This document shows positions 7,886-16,278 of a stretch of 24,053 nucleotides of DNA, piece by piece. Position 1 is the first letter of the stretch, and every line of letters starts with the position of its first letter. The stretch is from Lentisphaeria bacterium. Its GTDB lineage: Bacteria > Verrucomicrobiota > Lentisphaeria > Oligosphaerales > Oligosphaeraceae. The stretch spans positions 1 to 24,053 of the forward strand of contig JAEDMH010000019.1 of the NCBI GenBank assembly GCA_016303095.1, in the 5' to 3' direction. The position numbers and the translations under genes are program-made. Under the pieces are notes generated by a model. That model did not search any database and was not told where the DNA came from. It was given only the letters and a program-made list of their open reading frames with translations.

Positions 7886-8536
7886 ATGAAGAAAAATACC
7901 CGTCTCACTCCTTTCACCCTGGTGGAAGTCCTCATCGCCATGGGAGTCTGCGTCATCGGCATTTGCAGCATTATGGTCTTCTTCCCCCTGGGAGCCAAGG
8001 CTTCCCGCAATGCCTCCATGGCCTCCTATGCCTCCAATGCCGCTGAACAGCTCCTCTCTTTCGCCCGCTCCTGCATTGAGGAAGACAAGGTGGGAAATGG
8101 ATATGCCGCCTTCGCCTATTTCACCGGCTGGAATCCCGGCAATCCCTCCTCCTACACCTCGGGCGCCAAGGTGGAACCCGAGCCGGACTACAAGGAGAGC
8201 AATCAGGATGCGGACATGGGGGGACTCCTCTCCAACAGCGATGCCTTCGGCGCCCGGATGCAGGAGTTCTTCAAGGAAATTCTGACCAACGAAAGCGTCA
8301 CCATCACCCCTCTCCAAAACCGGGTCTACTACTTTGACTTCACCACCAAAGACGGCTCGGAAGCCTACTCCGACTTCAACTGCTACGCTAGCCTCTGGGC
8401 CACCCCCGTGGAAGCCAATGGGGTGAAACTCCCCTTCACCGCCCAGCTCCATCTGGAACTCTCCTGGCCGGCAGATCTTCCCTACAGCAGTCGGGAAAAG
8501 CGGGAGTACACTCTGGAAGTCTTCAAGGCCTACTAA
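7886..8536 (+). CDS. GspI/PilV-like minor pseudopilin
   Basis: The protein begins MKKNTRLTP/FTLVEVLIAMGV, a prepilin signal with Phe +1 and Glu +5 and a proline at -1. The FTLVEVL-IA form is typical of GspI and PilV, which seed the tip complex by contacting the J- and K-type subunits. A hydrophobic helix extends to about residue 36, and the rest is a periplasmic globular domain of about 180 residues. This is longer than the roughly 120 residues typical of GspI. AAGGAGG lies nine bases before the ATG. The gene starts 18 nt after the H-like gene and ends 17 nt before the J-like gene, so the three are almost certainly cotranscribed. Confidence 0.78.
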   Translation: MKKNTRLTPFTLVEVLIAMGVCVIGICSIMVFFPLGAKASRNASMASYASNAAEQLLSFARSCIEEDKVGNGYAAFAYFTGWNPGNPSSYTSGAKVEPEPDYKESNQDADMGGLLSNSDAFGARMQEFFKEILTNESVTITPLQNRVYYFDFTTKDGSEAYSDFNCYASLWATPVEANGVKLPFTAQLHLELSWPADLPYSSREKREYTLEVFKAY

Positions 8537-8553
8537 GAAAGGGAGATGCCACC

Positions 8554-9345
8554 ATGAACAAGCTGCATTCCCATTCCTTCACCCTCATCGAAGTCCTGGC
8601 GGCCGTGGCCGTCCTGGTGATCATGATGGGCTTCATCTTCCAATTCACCAGCAGCGCCCAGAAACTCTGGGCCTCCAACACCGGCCGCACGGAAATGTCC
8701 GCCCAGGCCAATGCGGTCTTCTCTCTCCTCCAGGAAGATCTGGAACATATGTATGTGGTTCCCTCAGAGGAAGATCTGGATGCCCAGGCGGGATGGTACA
8801 TCCGCCACAAGAACCCCGATGATTCCACGGTCAGCCTCTTCTCCAACACGGCGGATCGCCCCCTGGAGGATCTCTGCTTCTTCACCCAGGATATCGCTCC
8901 CCAGTCTCCCGCCACCCAGGCCATTCTCTATCCCGTCCGCTACCACTTTGTCCCCGGCACCCCCGGGGAGGTCTACGGGGAAGGCACAGGGAAGCTCTAT
9001 CGGTACGTCCAGACGGATGGGGTCCACTGGGAGATGATTTCCGAAGACTTCGCCTCGGCAGGAAAGGGAGACACCCCCAGCTGGTATGCTCCGGAACCCG
9101 CCACTGAGGACGAAAAGGAGGAATTCCTCCTGGCGGAAAACATCCAGTCCATCACCATCCTTTCCGATGCCGCCCGGGACGAGGCGGGAAGTATCCGCCC
9201 GGTCAGCGACAATCCTCTCCAGATCAAGCCCTCTTTCCTCCGGGTCACCATCACCTTCTCCATTCCCGAACATCTTCGCAATGGAGCCAAGAGAACGGAA
9301 GGCAGCGACATGACCTTCTCCCGGGTCTTCCTGTTGAATAAGTAA
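8554..9345 (+). CDS. GspJ/PilW-like minor pseudopilin
   Basis: The N-terminus MNKLHSHS/FTLIEVLAAVAVL is a prepilin signal with Ser at -1 and Glu at +5. After the transmembrane helix comes SAQKLWASN followed by AQANAVFSLLQEDLEHM. This fits the GspJ pattern of a long helix ending in a LERDL-like motif. The C-terminal part (LLAENIQSITILSD, then PSFLRVTITFSIPE) resembles the beta-sheet end of GspJ, where a line of R-VTI strands is common. Length 263 residues, slightly longer than usual. A GGGAGA site and the start context GCCACCATG precede it. In known systems GspJ forms the tip trimer with I and K. Confidence 0.8.
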   Translation: MNKLHSHSFTLIEVLAAVAVLVIMMGFIFQFTSSAQKLWASNTGRTEMSAQANAVFSLLQEDLEHMYVVPSEEDLDAQAGWYIRHKNPDDSTVSLFSNTADRPLEDLCFFTQDIAPQSPATQAILYPVRYHFVPGTPGEVYGEGTGKLYRYVQTDGVHWEMISEDFASAGKGDTPSWYAPEPATEDEKEEFLLAENIQSITILSDAARDEAGSIRPVSDNPLQIKPSFLRVTITFSIPEHLRNGAKRTEGSDMTFSRVFLLNK

Positions 9346-9561
9346 CTCCAGCACAAGGAGATACATCTTTTCTCCCTCCAGGAACGCACCCCATTCCCGG
9401 GCTCCGGGAAGTCTCTTCCTTCTTCCCACAATTTGGATTCCGGTTCCGGATTCCCCTTGAAACCCAGATAGCTGAACAGGCGTCTCTCTCTCCTTCTCCC
9501 CGCCTTCCGCGGGTCTTGAGGAGGAAGGGGTAGACAAGCCTCCCATACCATACTTGCCACC

Positions 9562-12500
9562 ATGAACACCTTCCAGAGAAAACCCGACGAGCGGGGCTCC
9601 GCCATCTTGATGGTGCTGGGGCTGCTCTCCTTGCTCCTGATTCTGGCTTTGGTCTTCGCTGTCACCAGCCGCAATGCCCAGATTTCCGCCGAGGCCTCCG
9701 CCGATCAAGTCCAGGCAAAGCAGGTCTCCCAAAGCGCCTTCAACCGCGCCATGGAATGCATTTTCTTCTTCCAGAACAAGGGAAATCTCCTGAAGAACAG
9801 TAATCTGGAAGCCATGATGCCCGACAATGCCGACTTGGATCAGTCCATGGCGGATCCCGCTACCGTAGACACGGATCTCTTCTATGGCGACCCCGGCACT
9901 TCCAATACCGCCGATTATCTGGGTCTCCAACCCTACATCGGATACGTGAATGCCACCGCCGATTGGAACCCCCTCTGCCTCTACGGAGAGTTCTCCCAAA
10001 CCAACACCGGCACCACCCCCTTCGCCCTCCAAACCGATGGCAACCCCTACCAGGCCATCTACTACAGCCATCGGGAGGACGGATACGACGAGGCGGGCGA
10101 AGAAAAGGAGAACAGTCTCTATGAAATCGTGGCCGCTACCACCCTGGGCACCGGATACCGCATCGTCTCCGATGACAATGACAATCTCGACGACGACACG
10201 GACCAGTTCGCTACTCTCCTGAAATCTTCCGGCGCCTCCCAGCTCCAGTTCGTGGAAGATACGGACGCCGATGGCCATATCACCCAGCGTCTGGGATTCG
10301 TTGCCTTCGTGGATGGCCCGAAATTCGACCTGAATCAGCTGGTCTCCTCCAAGATGGACGGGGATGCCAATGAACCCTATGTGCCTTGGGTGGATGGTGG
10401 CACCCTCACGCTGGGAGATCCCACTGGCGCAAATCCCGCCTACAATCCCTTCGGCACCTTCGGGGATAGCGTCTATGCCATCATGGGATACGACTATGAT
10501 GCCAATGGCATTCCCGATTCCCTCTATGACAGCGGAAAGCTGACCGAGGAGGAAACCATCCAATACGGCATCCATCCCCAGGAACTCCAGGTTCGCCTGG
10601 ACGCCTCTGGAAACGCCATCTACGCCAAGGACAACTACCTCCAGCGGAAGAAGGAGGACACCCCGCCCAAGTGGTTCACCTTGGATCAATTGCTCTCCCA
10701 CGAGGAGGATGAGGTGAAGGATGCCTTCACGGAAGATCTCTTCACGCTCTCTCTGGCCTCTGGAACCAAGGAACGGGAATTCCGCTTCAACGGAAACTTC
10801 ATCAGCCTCCAGGAAATGGAGGAGACTCTTCCCTGGTCCGATACCACCCACTACGCTGCGGGCCAGGAACACTACCTCATGAAGGCCAATCTGGCCTATC
10901 CCTGGGGACTTTACTGCAATGAGACCACCTGCCCCTTCGGCACGAAACCCGAGTGGAGTGACATCGGAACCTATCTCCAGGGACAGGATACCGAAGCAGC
11001 CCTGAAGGCCGCCACGGAACACTTCTTCCAGGAACACCTGGGCCTCCACTACGATTCCACCACCGCCGACCGCTTCCTCTTCAAGGAGGGCACCACGGAC
11101 CTCACGCCCCAGGTTCTGGCCAATATGGCGGATGCCTCCGATGCCGACTACGATGCGGTCTACATGGCCACCTATGGCGCCGGAAACGACAAGCTGGCCT
11201 TCGATTCTCCCAGCTTCCAGCAGAAGCAGGCCTCCCCCACCACTCCCCCCAGCAACGACATCCACGAACCCACCCTCTGCGGCAACGAAAGGGTGCCCGC
11301 CATCGTGGGCGTGAATATCTCCGTGGAAGCCACCGGCGGCTTGGCAAAGATCCAAGCGGAGGAAAAGACGATTACCTTCCAGGAATTGAAACAAAGTTTG
11401 GGATGGTTTACCATCACCATCTGCCCTAGCAGAGCGACTCAGGCTTACCAGTTGACCACCACGGAAGGGGAGTGGACCTTCCAGCCCAGGGTGACCCTCA
11501 CTCTCCAAAATCTCCTTAACGAGGAACTCACCAAGACCAACCAGGAATACCGGGTCATCGTCCAAGGAAAAATCACCCCCATGATTCTGGGAAAAGAGGT
11601 GCGCAAGGCCAATGGCCCCCTTAGGGTCGTGGAGACCTACCACAACATGCTCTTCTTCCTCAACAATACCGGAGGCTTCAATCCCGTGGATCTGGGGGTG
11701 ACCACTCAGGGTTCCACGAACTACGGCATTGCTCAGGGAGACGAAAATTCCGATGCCTTCCAAGCCTTCCAGACCTTCCAGCGGAATTTCTCCATCGACC
11801 AGACGGTGACGGTGGATCGTGCCTCCTTCCAGGGCATGGAATACCAGACGGTGGAGGTGGCGGCGGATGAATTGTCCGTCCAAGTGCCCGCCCGGAGTTT
11901 CTCCACGGACTATAATCTGGCGACCTATTCGTCTAGTAGTACTGGCATTAACCCGCATTACACCTTCTACTACCCCACGGGAACCGCCTATGCGGTCACC
12001 ATTGAAAAGATTGTGGTCATGAGCCACCATGGGGACTCTGTGGATGCCAAGAGCGTCAGCGACCTGGCCTATGCGGTCGCTCCCTCCGCCACCGATCCCG
12101 GCTGGAACCTGGTCTACGGTTCCAAAGGGAACGAGAACTTTGAATCGGGAGAGATGACCTTTGACCAGTTCATTGGCACCGTCCCCGTGGAAGGCGTTGC
12201 CTGCCGGGATCCCCGCCTGAATCACCAGGCCTCCCAATGGGAGTGGCTGGGAGGCAAGGACAATTCTTCCCTGGCTGGTTCCAACTTCTCCTGGTATGAA
12301 TACCCCGGTTCCTTCCTGAACAACATCCAATCCATTGCCGGCAAGGGAAATGGGTACATCACCCGGAACAATGCGGGGCTCCAGTGGTGCCATGTGAACT
12401 TCTCCGAAGAGGTAGCCTGGCCCACCATGGAAAGCGCCCTGAAGAATGACGATCCGGGCACCCAGAAGGACTGGGAACCCGATTTCGAACCCGCTACCGG

Positions 12501-13398
12501 GGCTACCTCCGCCACCTACAATGCCACCGATCACTACGCCTCCGGCGGCACGATGGGCACCACCCTCTCCACCGCCTACTGCCCCAACGCCCCCTTCACC
12601 TCCCTCTGGCAGCTGGGCGCCATCCACCGGGGCGTGGAAGGACAGACCCTCAATCTGAAGGCCTTCGGCACCGATGGCTCCAATGCCATCTCCCACCTCT
12701 ATGAGGATGGTGACGCCTGGTTCCTGGACTACGTGAATCTCACGGAATTGGATGAAACCCACGGCATCCGGGGCAAGTTCAACCCCAATTGCTTCAACGT
12801 GGGGGCCTACCAATACCTCTTCGCCAACATCCCCGCCAATCCCGACGCCAAGGATACCTGGATCTATCTCCCTGGAAACTACGACCCCAATGCCGATGTG
12901 ACCCGGAACGAATACTTCCGATCCTTCGTGGGAGGCATCGCTCCCGCCGCACGCCCCGATGAAAACTGGGAGGACACCATCTTCGCTTTCCAGGATTTCT
13001 CCGGCACCGACTACAAGGATGTGTGCAAACTCCAGTCCTGGAGCCCCATCCAGTCCTTCTTCCACTTCGTGGATATCGATGGCGGCGGCGGAGCCAATGT
13101 CCAATGCAACGACCGGCAGGCGGAAGCCCTCATCGGATGCACCGCCGGCCTCCTCTCCACCCGCTACGAGACCTACACCGTCATCGCCGTGGGCCAAAGC
13201 CTCCAATGGCTTATGCCGGATGACGCCATGCCGCCTGCCGGCGCAGACCGGGATGCCTTCCTGAAGCAGCTGGCCAATCCCGTGAAACTCCATGACGACA
13301 ACTGGTATTCCATCCTTTCCACCCAAGCCCGTCTGGTGACCCTGGTGCGGGATTGCTGGTTCGGCAAAATCCAGGTGCTGAAATCCCAACTCCTCTAA
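9562..13398 (+). CDS. Giant GspK/PilX-like tip pseudopilin
   Basis: The N-terminus DERG/SAILMVLGLLSLLLILALVF matches GspK and PilX: Gly at -1, no Glu at +5 (Met here), and a VLxLL hydrophobic helix. Residues about 245-262 (LGFVAFVDGPKFDLNQL) resemble the GspK segment in which a strand ends in an Asp-Gly turn and NLN-like motif. The C-terminal STRYETYTVIAVGQS and ARLVTLVRDCWFGK resemble the family's final strands. The protein is 1278 residues, against about 300-350 for GspK, so a large insertion lies between these landmarks. Acidic turns such as DYDANGIPD (about residue 309) and DTDADGH could bind calcium. It follows the J-like gene after 216 nt, the canonical H-I-J-K order. In secretion systems K caps the pseudopilus tip. 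No Shine-Dalgarno site is seen; the start context is GCCACCATG. Confidence 0.78.
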   Translation: MNTFQRKPDERGSAILMVLGLLSLLLILALVFAVTSRNAQISAEASADQVQAKQVSQSAFNRAMECIFFFQNKGNLLKNSNLEAMMPDNADLDQSMADPATVDTDLFYGDPGTSNTADYLGLQPYIGYVNATADWNPLCLYGEFSQTNTGTTPFALQTDGNPYQAIYYSHREDGYDEAGEEKENSLYEIVAATTLGTGYRIVSDDNDNLDDDTDQFATLLKSSGASQLQFVEDTDADGHITQRLGFVAFVDGPKFDLNQLVSSKMDGDANEPYVPWVDGGTLTLGDPTGANPAYNPFGTFGDSVYAIMGYDYDANGIPDSLYDSGKLTEEETIQYGIHPQELQVRLDASGNAIYAKDNYLQRKKEDTPPKWFTLDQLLSHEEDEVKDAFTEDLFTLSLASGTKEREFRFNGNFISLQEMEETLPWSDTTHYAAGQEHYLMKANLAYPWGLYCNETTCPFGTKPEWSDIGTYLQGQDTEAALKAATEHFFQEHLGLHYDSTTADRFLFKEGTTDLTPQVLANMADASDADYDAVYMATYGAGNDKLAFDSPSFQQKQASPTTPPSNDIHEPTLCGNERVPAIVGVNISVEATGGLAKIQAEEKTITFQELKQSLGWFTITICPSRATQAYQLTTTEGEWTFQPRVTLTLQNLLNEELTKTNQEYRVIVQGKITPMILGKEVRKANGPLRVVETYHNMLFFLNNTGGFNPVDLGVTTQGSTNYGIAQGDENSDAFQAFQTFQRNFSIDQTVTVDRASFQGMEYQTVEVAADELSVQVPARSFSTDYNLATYSSSSTGINPHYTFYYPTGTAYAVTIEKIVVMSHHGDSVDAKSVSDLAYAVAPSATDPGWNLVYGSKGNENFESGEMTFDQFIGTVPVEGVACRDPRLNHQASQWEWLGGKDNSSLAGSNFSWYEYPGSFLNNIQSIAGKGNGYITRNNAGLQWCHVNFSEEVAWPTMESALKNDDPGTQKDWEPDFEPATGATSATYNATDHYASGGTMGTTLSTAYCPNAPFTSLWQLGAIHRGVEGQTLNLKAFGTDGSNAISHLYEDGDAWFLDYVNLTELDETHGIRGKFNPNCFNVGAYQYLFANIPANPDAKDTWIYLPGNYDPNADVTRNEYFRSFVGGIAPAARPDENWEDTIFAFQDFSGTDYKDVCKLQSWSPIQSFFHFVDIDGGGGANVQCNDRQAEALIGCTAGLLSTRYETYTVIAVGQSLQWLMPDDAMPPAGADRDAFLKQLANPVKLHDDNWYSILSTQARLVTLVRDCWFGKIQVLKSQLL

Positions 13399-13410
13399 CC
13401 CCCCCAGACC

Positions 13411-13899
13411 ATGACGAACAAGCGCGCATTCACTCTCACGGAACTCCTGGTGGTCATCGCCATCATTGTCATCCTGGCAGGCATGGTCATCGGCGGAATG
13501 GGCTATGCCGGACGACGGGCCGACGACGCCAAAACCCGCTCCGCCCTGATGATCTTCGCCGCCGGACTGGAACAGTTCCGCAGCGAAAGGGGATACTACC
13601 CCCCTTGCTCCAGCGTCTCTTCCGTGAAATTCAAACGGGATAGCGGAAAGCTTGTCCTGATTCTCAATGGCAAGGAGTACCCCTTCTCCAGCAAGAAGAC
13701 CAACAAGGACTACATAGACCTGGAAAATGTGGACAGCGAGACCACTTTCGATGACAGCTGGGGACTCTCTTTCCAATACCAGTGCCCCGGCGAACACAAC
13801 CGCACCGGCTTCGATCTCTGGTCCTGTGGCCGGGATGGAAAGTCCGACTCCGATGACGAAAAAGTGGACGATATCTCCAACTGGGATACTGCCCAATAG
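13411..13899 (+). CDS. gspG: GspG-like major pseudopilin
   Basis: This 162-residue protein fits the major pseudopilin GspG, whose copies stack into the pseudopilus that pushes cargo through the outer-membrane secretin. The signal MTNKRA/FTLTELLVVIAIIVILAG has Ala at -1 and Glu at +5. It continues with ADDAKTRSALMIFAAGLEQFRSERGYYPP, the family's long helix and YP turn. The C-terminal part is highly diagnostic: SWGLSFQYQCPGEH, GFDLWSCGRDGKSD and DDISNW correspond to the DPWG, PGEH, D-S-GADG and DIGNW blocks that form the calcium site in GspG. One difference is DSWG in place of DPWG. It starts 12 nt after the giant K-like gene. Confidence 0.88.
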   Translation: MTNKRAFTLTELLVVIAIIVILAGMVIGGMGYAGRRADDAKTRSALMIFAAGLEQFRSERGYYPPCSSVSSVKFKRDSGKLVLILNGKEYPFSSKKTNKDYIDLENVDSETTFDDSWGLSFQYQCPGEHNRTGFDLWSCGRDGKSDSDDEKVDDISNWDTAQ

Positions 13900-13951
13900 T
13901 TTCTCCTCCTCCCTGAATCTCCTCGAACCCTCCCTCTCCTCCCATACGAAG

Positions 13952-14548
13952 ATGCAAAGACATCCCTTCACCCTCACAGAACTGCTGATGGCCATCGGCA
14001 TCATTGTCATCCTGGCCTCCATCGCCGTCCCCACCACCATTAACGCCATCAAAAAGGCGGAGATGGCCAAGGCCCAGGCGGAAATGACCACCATCGTGGA
14101 AGCCCTGAAAAACTACGAGTCCACCTATGGCATCCTTCCCCTGAAATGCCTGGGCGCTACCCCCGCCGATGGCGTGATCTCCGGCACCAGCGGCTCCTAC
14201 ACCGCCTATGAGACCCTCATCCGCATCCTCCAAGGGGAAAACCTCACCGTCAACAGCAAGGCCATGAACAAGCGGAAGGTGGTCTTCCTGGAAGGAAAGG
14301 ACGAAGGCCTCCTCACGGATCCCTGGGGCAACGACTACATCGTTCTCCTGGATGGCGACGGAGACGGAAAGCTGGATCCCTCCACCACCGATGAACCCAA
14401 GGGGCTGGATGGCAAGCCCTGGCGCAAGGACATCCTCATTTGGTCCCCCGGCCCCGATGGGGATCCTGACAAAATCGAGGACAATGTCTACTCCCTCCCC
14501 GTTCTCTGGGACAAAGGCGAGAAGAAGTGGGTCCCCGACACGCTGTAG
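13952..14548 (+). CDS. Second GspG-like pseudopilin with calcium-type loop
   Basis: The start ATG at 13952 gives MQRHP/FTLTELLMAIGIIVILASIAVP, with Pro at -1 and Glu at +5. Upstream in-frame ATGs lie inside the previous gene and would bury this signal. The helix continues KAEMAKAQAEMTTIVEALKNYESTYG, like GspG, and DPWGNDY is the family motif. It is followed by DGDGDGKLDP, which resembles an EF-hand or dockerin-type calcium loop, and later by WSPGPDGDPD. This places acidic residues where GspG binds calcium, but with a longer loop. Length 198 residues. It is a paralogue of the preceding gene, perhaps a variant major subunit or a minor one. No Shine-Dalgarno site is evident in the 52-nt gap. Confidence 0.82.
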   Translation: MQRHPFTLTELLMAIGIIVILASIAVPTTINAIKKAEMAKAQAEMTTIVEALKNYESTYGILPLKCLGATPADGVISGTSGSYTAYETLIRILQGENLTVNSKAMNKRKVVFLEGKDEGLLTDPWGNDYIVLLDGDGDGKLDPSTTDEPKGLDGKPWRKDILIWSPGPDGDPDKIEDNVYSLPVLWDKGEKKWVPDTL

Positions 14549-14623
14549 GAATGCCCCCGGCAAGTTCAGACTTTTTTGCTCCCCAAACAGAAACCAACAC
14601 TCCTACATAGGAAATCCACCACC

Positions 14624-15340
14624 ATGAAAAAACAATCCTTCACCCTCATCGAATTGCTGACGGTGATCGCCATCATCGCCATCCTCTCCGGTCTCCTCCT
14701 CCCCGCCGTGGGACGGGCCCGGGCCACCGCCCAGAAAACCGCCTGCGCCAGCAAGATGGGCGAACTGGGAAAGGCCGAAATCATGTTCTCCAATGAAAAC
14801 AAGAACAAGACGGTTCCCGCTCAACCCAGCGACAAGAAATACAACTTCATCTACAGCCTCTGGGACTATGTGGGAGAGAATGAGAAGATCTTCCTCTGCC
14901 CCCTGGATCCCTACGAGGACAATACGGAGTACAAGCCTCTCCTCGCTGATGGTTCCACTCCCGCTATCCGCTTCAGCTACACCGTGAACGGAAAGGACGA
15001 CTACAGCAAGAAGGGCGTCCACTGGTCCGCGAATGCCGCCAAATACACCGACATGGTGAAGGGATGGAAATCCATTAGCACCATCAAGAACCCCTCCGGC
15101 ACCCTCTCTCTGGCCGAGGGTTGCATCCCCCCCAATGATACCTCCGCCGGAAAGATCTATGGCGGGATCGCCTACGCCACCGGTGGCGGGTACTACTCGG
15201 ACTTCAAGAAAGTCGCCGACGTGGTCCGCCATGGCAACGCCGCCAACTATCTCTACATGGATGGCCATGTGGAGACGCTGAACGAAGAGGAAATCGAAGA
15301 CCAGGTGGACACCAATCCCTCTGCCTGGGCCATCGAGTAA
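14624..15340 (+). CDS. Prepilin-like protein with H-X9-DG C-terminal motif
   Basis: The ATG at 14624 gives MKKQS/FTLIELLTVIAIIAILSGLLLPAVGRARATAQ, a prepilin signal with Ser at -1. It is followed by the LLPA-GRAR helix typical of the pilin-like families expanded in Lentisphaerae, Verrucomicrobia and Planctomycetes. Near the C-terminus, HGNAANYLYMDGHVE fits the H-X9-DG motif exactly: nine residues lie between His and Asp-Gly. Between these regions are a CPLDPY segment and aromatic-rich strands. Proteins of this type are thought to be exported and cell-surface or pseudopilus associated; their precise job is unknown. It is the last gene of the operon and is followed by a strong terminator. Length 238 residues. 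Confidence 0.85.
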   Translation: MKKQSFTLIELLTVIAIIAILSGLLLPAVGRARATAQKTACASKMGELGKAEIMFSNENKNKTVPAQPSDKKYNFIYSLWDYVGENEKIFLCPLDPYEDNTEYKPLLADGSTPAIRFSYTVNGKDDYSKKGVHWSANAAKYTDMVKGWKSISTIKNPSGTLSLAEGCIPPNDTSAGKIYGGIAYATGGGYYSDFKKVADVVRHGNAANYLYMDGHVETLNEEEIEDQVDTNPSAWAIE

Positions 15341-15363
15341 CCTCCCCGCCCATATCTCTCCCT

Positions 15364-15405
15364 CCCCCTCTTTCCTCCCCCAGGACAAGAGGGGGATTTT
15401 TTTTT
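15364..15405 (+). terminator. Strong intrinsic terminator ending the pseudopilin operon
   Basis: CCCCCTCT at 15364-15371 pairs perfectly with AGAGGGGG at 15388-15395, with a 16-nt loop, then one A and nine T residues at 15397-15405. It lies 23 nt after the stop of the last prepilin-like gene. This is the clearest terminator in the window. Confidence 0.85.
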
Positions 15406-15617
15406 CGAGGTGGCGCCGCAGGCGCCGAGGGTTTCGCAGGCGCTTCACCCCCGTCGCAAAGGCCTGGCCTGCCACCCCTACGGGGTTCGGATTCAATTTT
15501 TACCGTGCCGGGGGTTCCGGTCTGGCCTTTCGGCCTCCCTTCACCCCCGTCTATCGATCCACCCACCCCTACGGGGTTCATGTGGATGCCCCCCTTCCCC
15601 CCGCAGGCGAGGGGGAG
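15406..15617. repeat. Dispersed GC-rich intergenic repeat, family A, copy 1
   Basis: About 210 bp similar along its whole length to 20891-21091. Shared blocks include AAGGCCTGGCCTGCCACCCC, GGGGTTCGG, CCTCCCTTCACCCCCGTCTA, and a purine-rich end after CCCCGCA. It contains several short stems: GGCGCC-GCA-GGCGCC near 15413, and ACCCC/GGGGT hairpins whose loops differ within and between copies (TAC here; TCT and TGCC in the other copy). It starts directly after the operon terminator. Confidence 0.75.
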
Positions 15618-15627
15618 TAGCATATCC

Positions 15628-15715
15628 TCCCAGGGCGGGACGTGCGGGGGGGCAGGTCCCGCCCCTGCCCTGCCCTCTGTGTTTTCTCTCTGTGTGGGGT
15701 GCCCCGCAGATTTTT
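15628..15715. repeat. Hairpin and degenerate CTGTG repeat, family B-like
   Basis: GGGCGGGAC at 15633-15641 pairs perfectly with GTCCCGCCC at 15656-15664 and extends by three pairs after a bulge. Degenerate CTCTGTG units follow. The leading TCCCAGGGCGGGA is repeated at 16324 and 16498, which ties this stretch to the larger CCGTG array downstream. Confidence 0.55.
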
Positions 15716-15727
15716 TGCATTGGTCTA

Positions 15728-15756
15728 TTGATATCGGCTTCCAAAAATCCTATACT
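15728..15756 (+). promoter_or_regulatory. Sigma70-type promoter for the B-box protein gene
   Basis: TTGATA at 15728-15733 and TATACT at 15751-15756 are separated by exactly 17 nt, each one mismatch from consensus. The start codon at 15808 lies about 50 nt downstream. The pair sits just after the repeat elements, so the repeats are not part of this transcript. Confidence 0.7.
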
Positions 15757-15807
15757 TTCTCTGTCCACACGTTCGGAGTTCCCATCCCCCCCTTGGAGAG
15801 AAGAAAC

Positions 15808-16242
15808 ATGGCACAAGAAAAACTCAAAGGACCCGTCTGCTTGAATCACCCGGACAAATTGGCGGTGGCCCACTGCTGCGTCTGCCGTCGCCCCATCTGC
15901 CAGGAGTGCCTCATTCAAGAAAATAGCTTCAAATGCTGCTCCCGGGAATGCCTGAAGATGGCCAAGGAATCCACCCAGCGCACGGCGGATGTCCTGGAGC
16001 GAAAGTCCCGGAGCGAGGCGGGGGCCTGGGTGCGTCCCGCCATCCGTCTCATCATCCTGGCGGCCCTGATTGCTGCTGCCTGGTTCTTCCGGGGCAACAT
16101 CCAGGGACTTTATCAGAAGTATTTTGGCAAGGGTCAACCCTCTGTGAAGCAGAGAATCGAGGAGTTCAATCGCCAGAATGTGGAGAAGGACCACCAGAGG
16201 CGCAACAAGAAGATGAACGACTTCGAACGGGATGGCCTGTAG
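15808..16242 (+). CDS. B-box-type zinc-finger membrane protein
   Basis: A 144-residue protein with three parts. The N-terminus carries a Cys/His cluster (C11, H14, C23-C24, C26, C31, C34, C43-C44, C48; VCRRPICQECL) that fits a B-box-like zinc-binding domain. A hydrophobic segment at about 77-94 (AIRLIILAALIAAAWFF) should cross the membrane once. The C-terminus is highly charged and probably helical (KQRIEEFNRQNVEKDHQRR). No signal peptide precedes the cysteine cluster, so the zinc domain is probably cytoplasmic. The ATG at 15808 is chosen because it follows GGAG at suitable distance and a clear promoter; the longer frame upstream runs through repeat DNA. It stands alone between repeat islands. 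Function unknown; zinc-finger membrane proteins of this shape often act in protein-protein contacts. Confidence 0.8.
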   Translation: MAQEKLKGPVCLNHPDKLAVAHCCVCRRPICQECLIQENSFKCCSRECLKMAKESTQRTADVLERKSRSEAGAWVRPAIRLIILAALIAAAWFFRGNIQGLYQKYFGKGQPSVKQRIEEFNRQNVEKDHQRRNKKMNDFERDGL

Positions 16243-16278
16243 CTCCCCCCCCTGCTAAGTTCAAGAAGAATCCAAGGG

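Noticed and set aside
8764..14094. A 1776-codon open frame on the minus strand across the pseudopilin operon
   Set aside because: It is antisense to clearly coding plus-strand genes and crosses several of their boundaries. Its product is Gly/Val/Glu-rich low-complexity sequence, as expected when C-ending codons are read in reverse.
15505..15807. N-terminal extension of the B-box protein upstream of 15808
   Set aside because: The extension runs through the family A repeat and across the promoter at 15728-15756, so it cannot be translated from that transcript.
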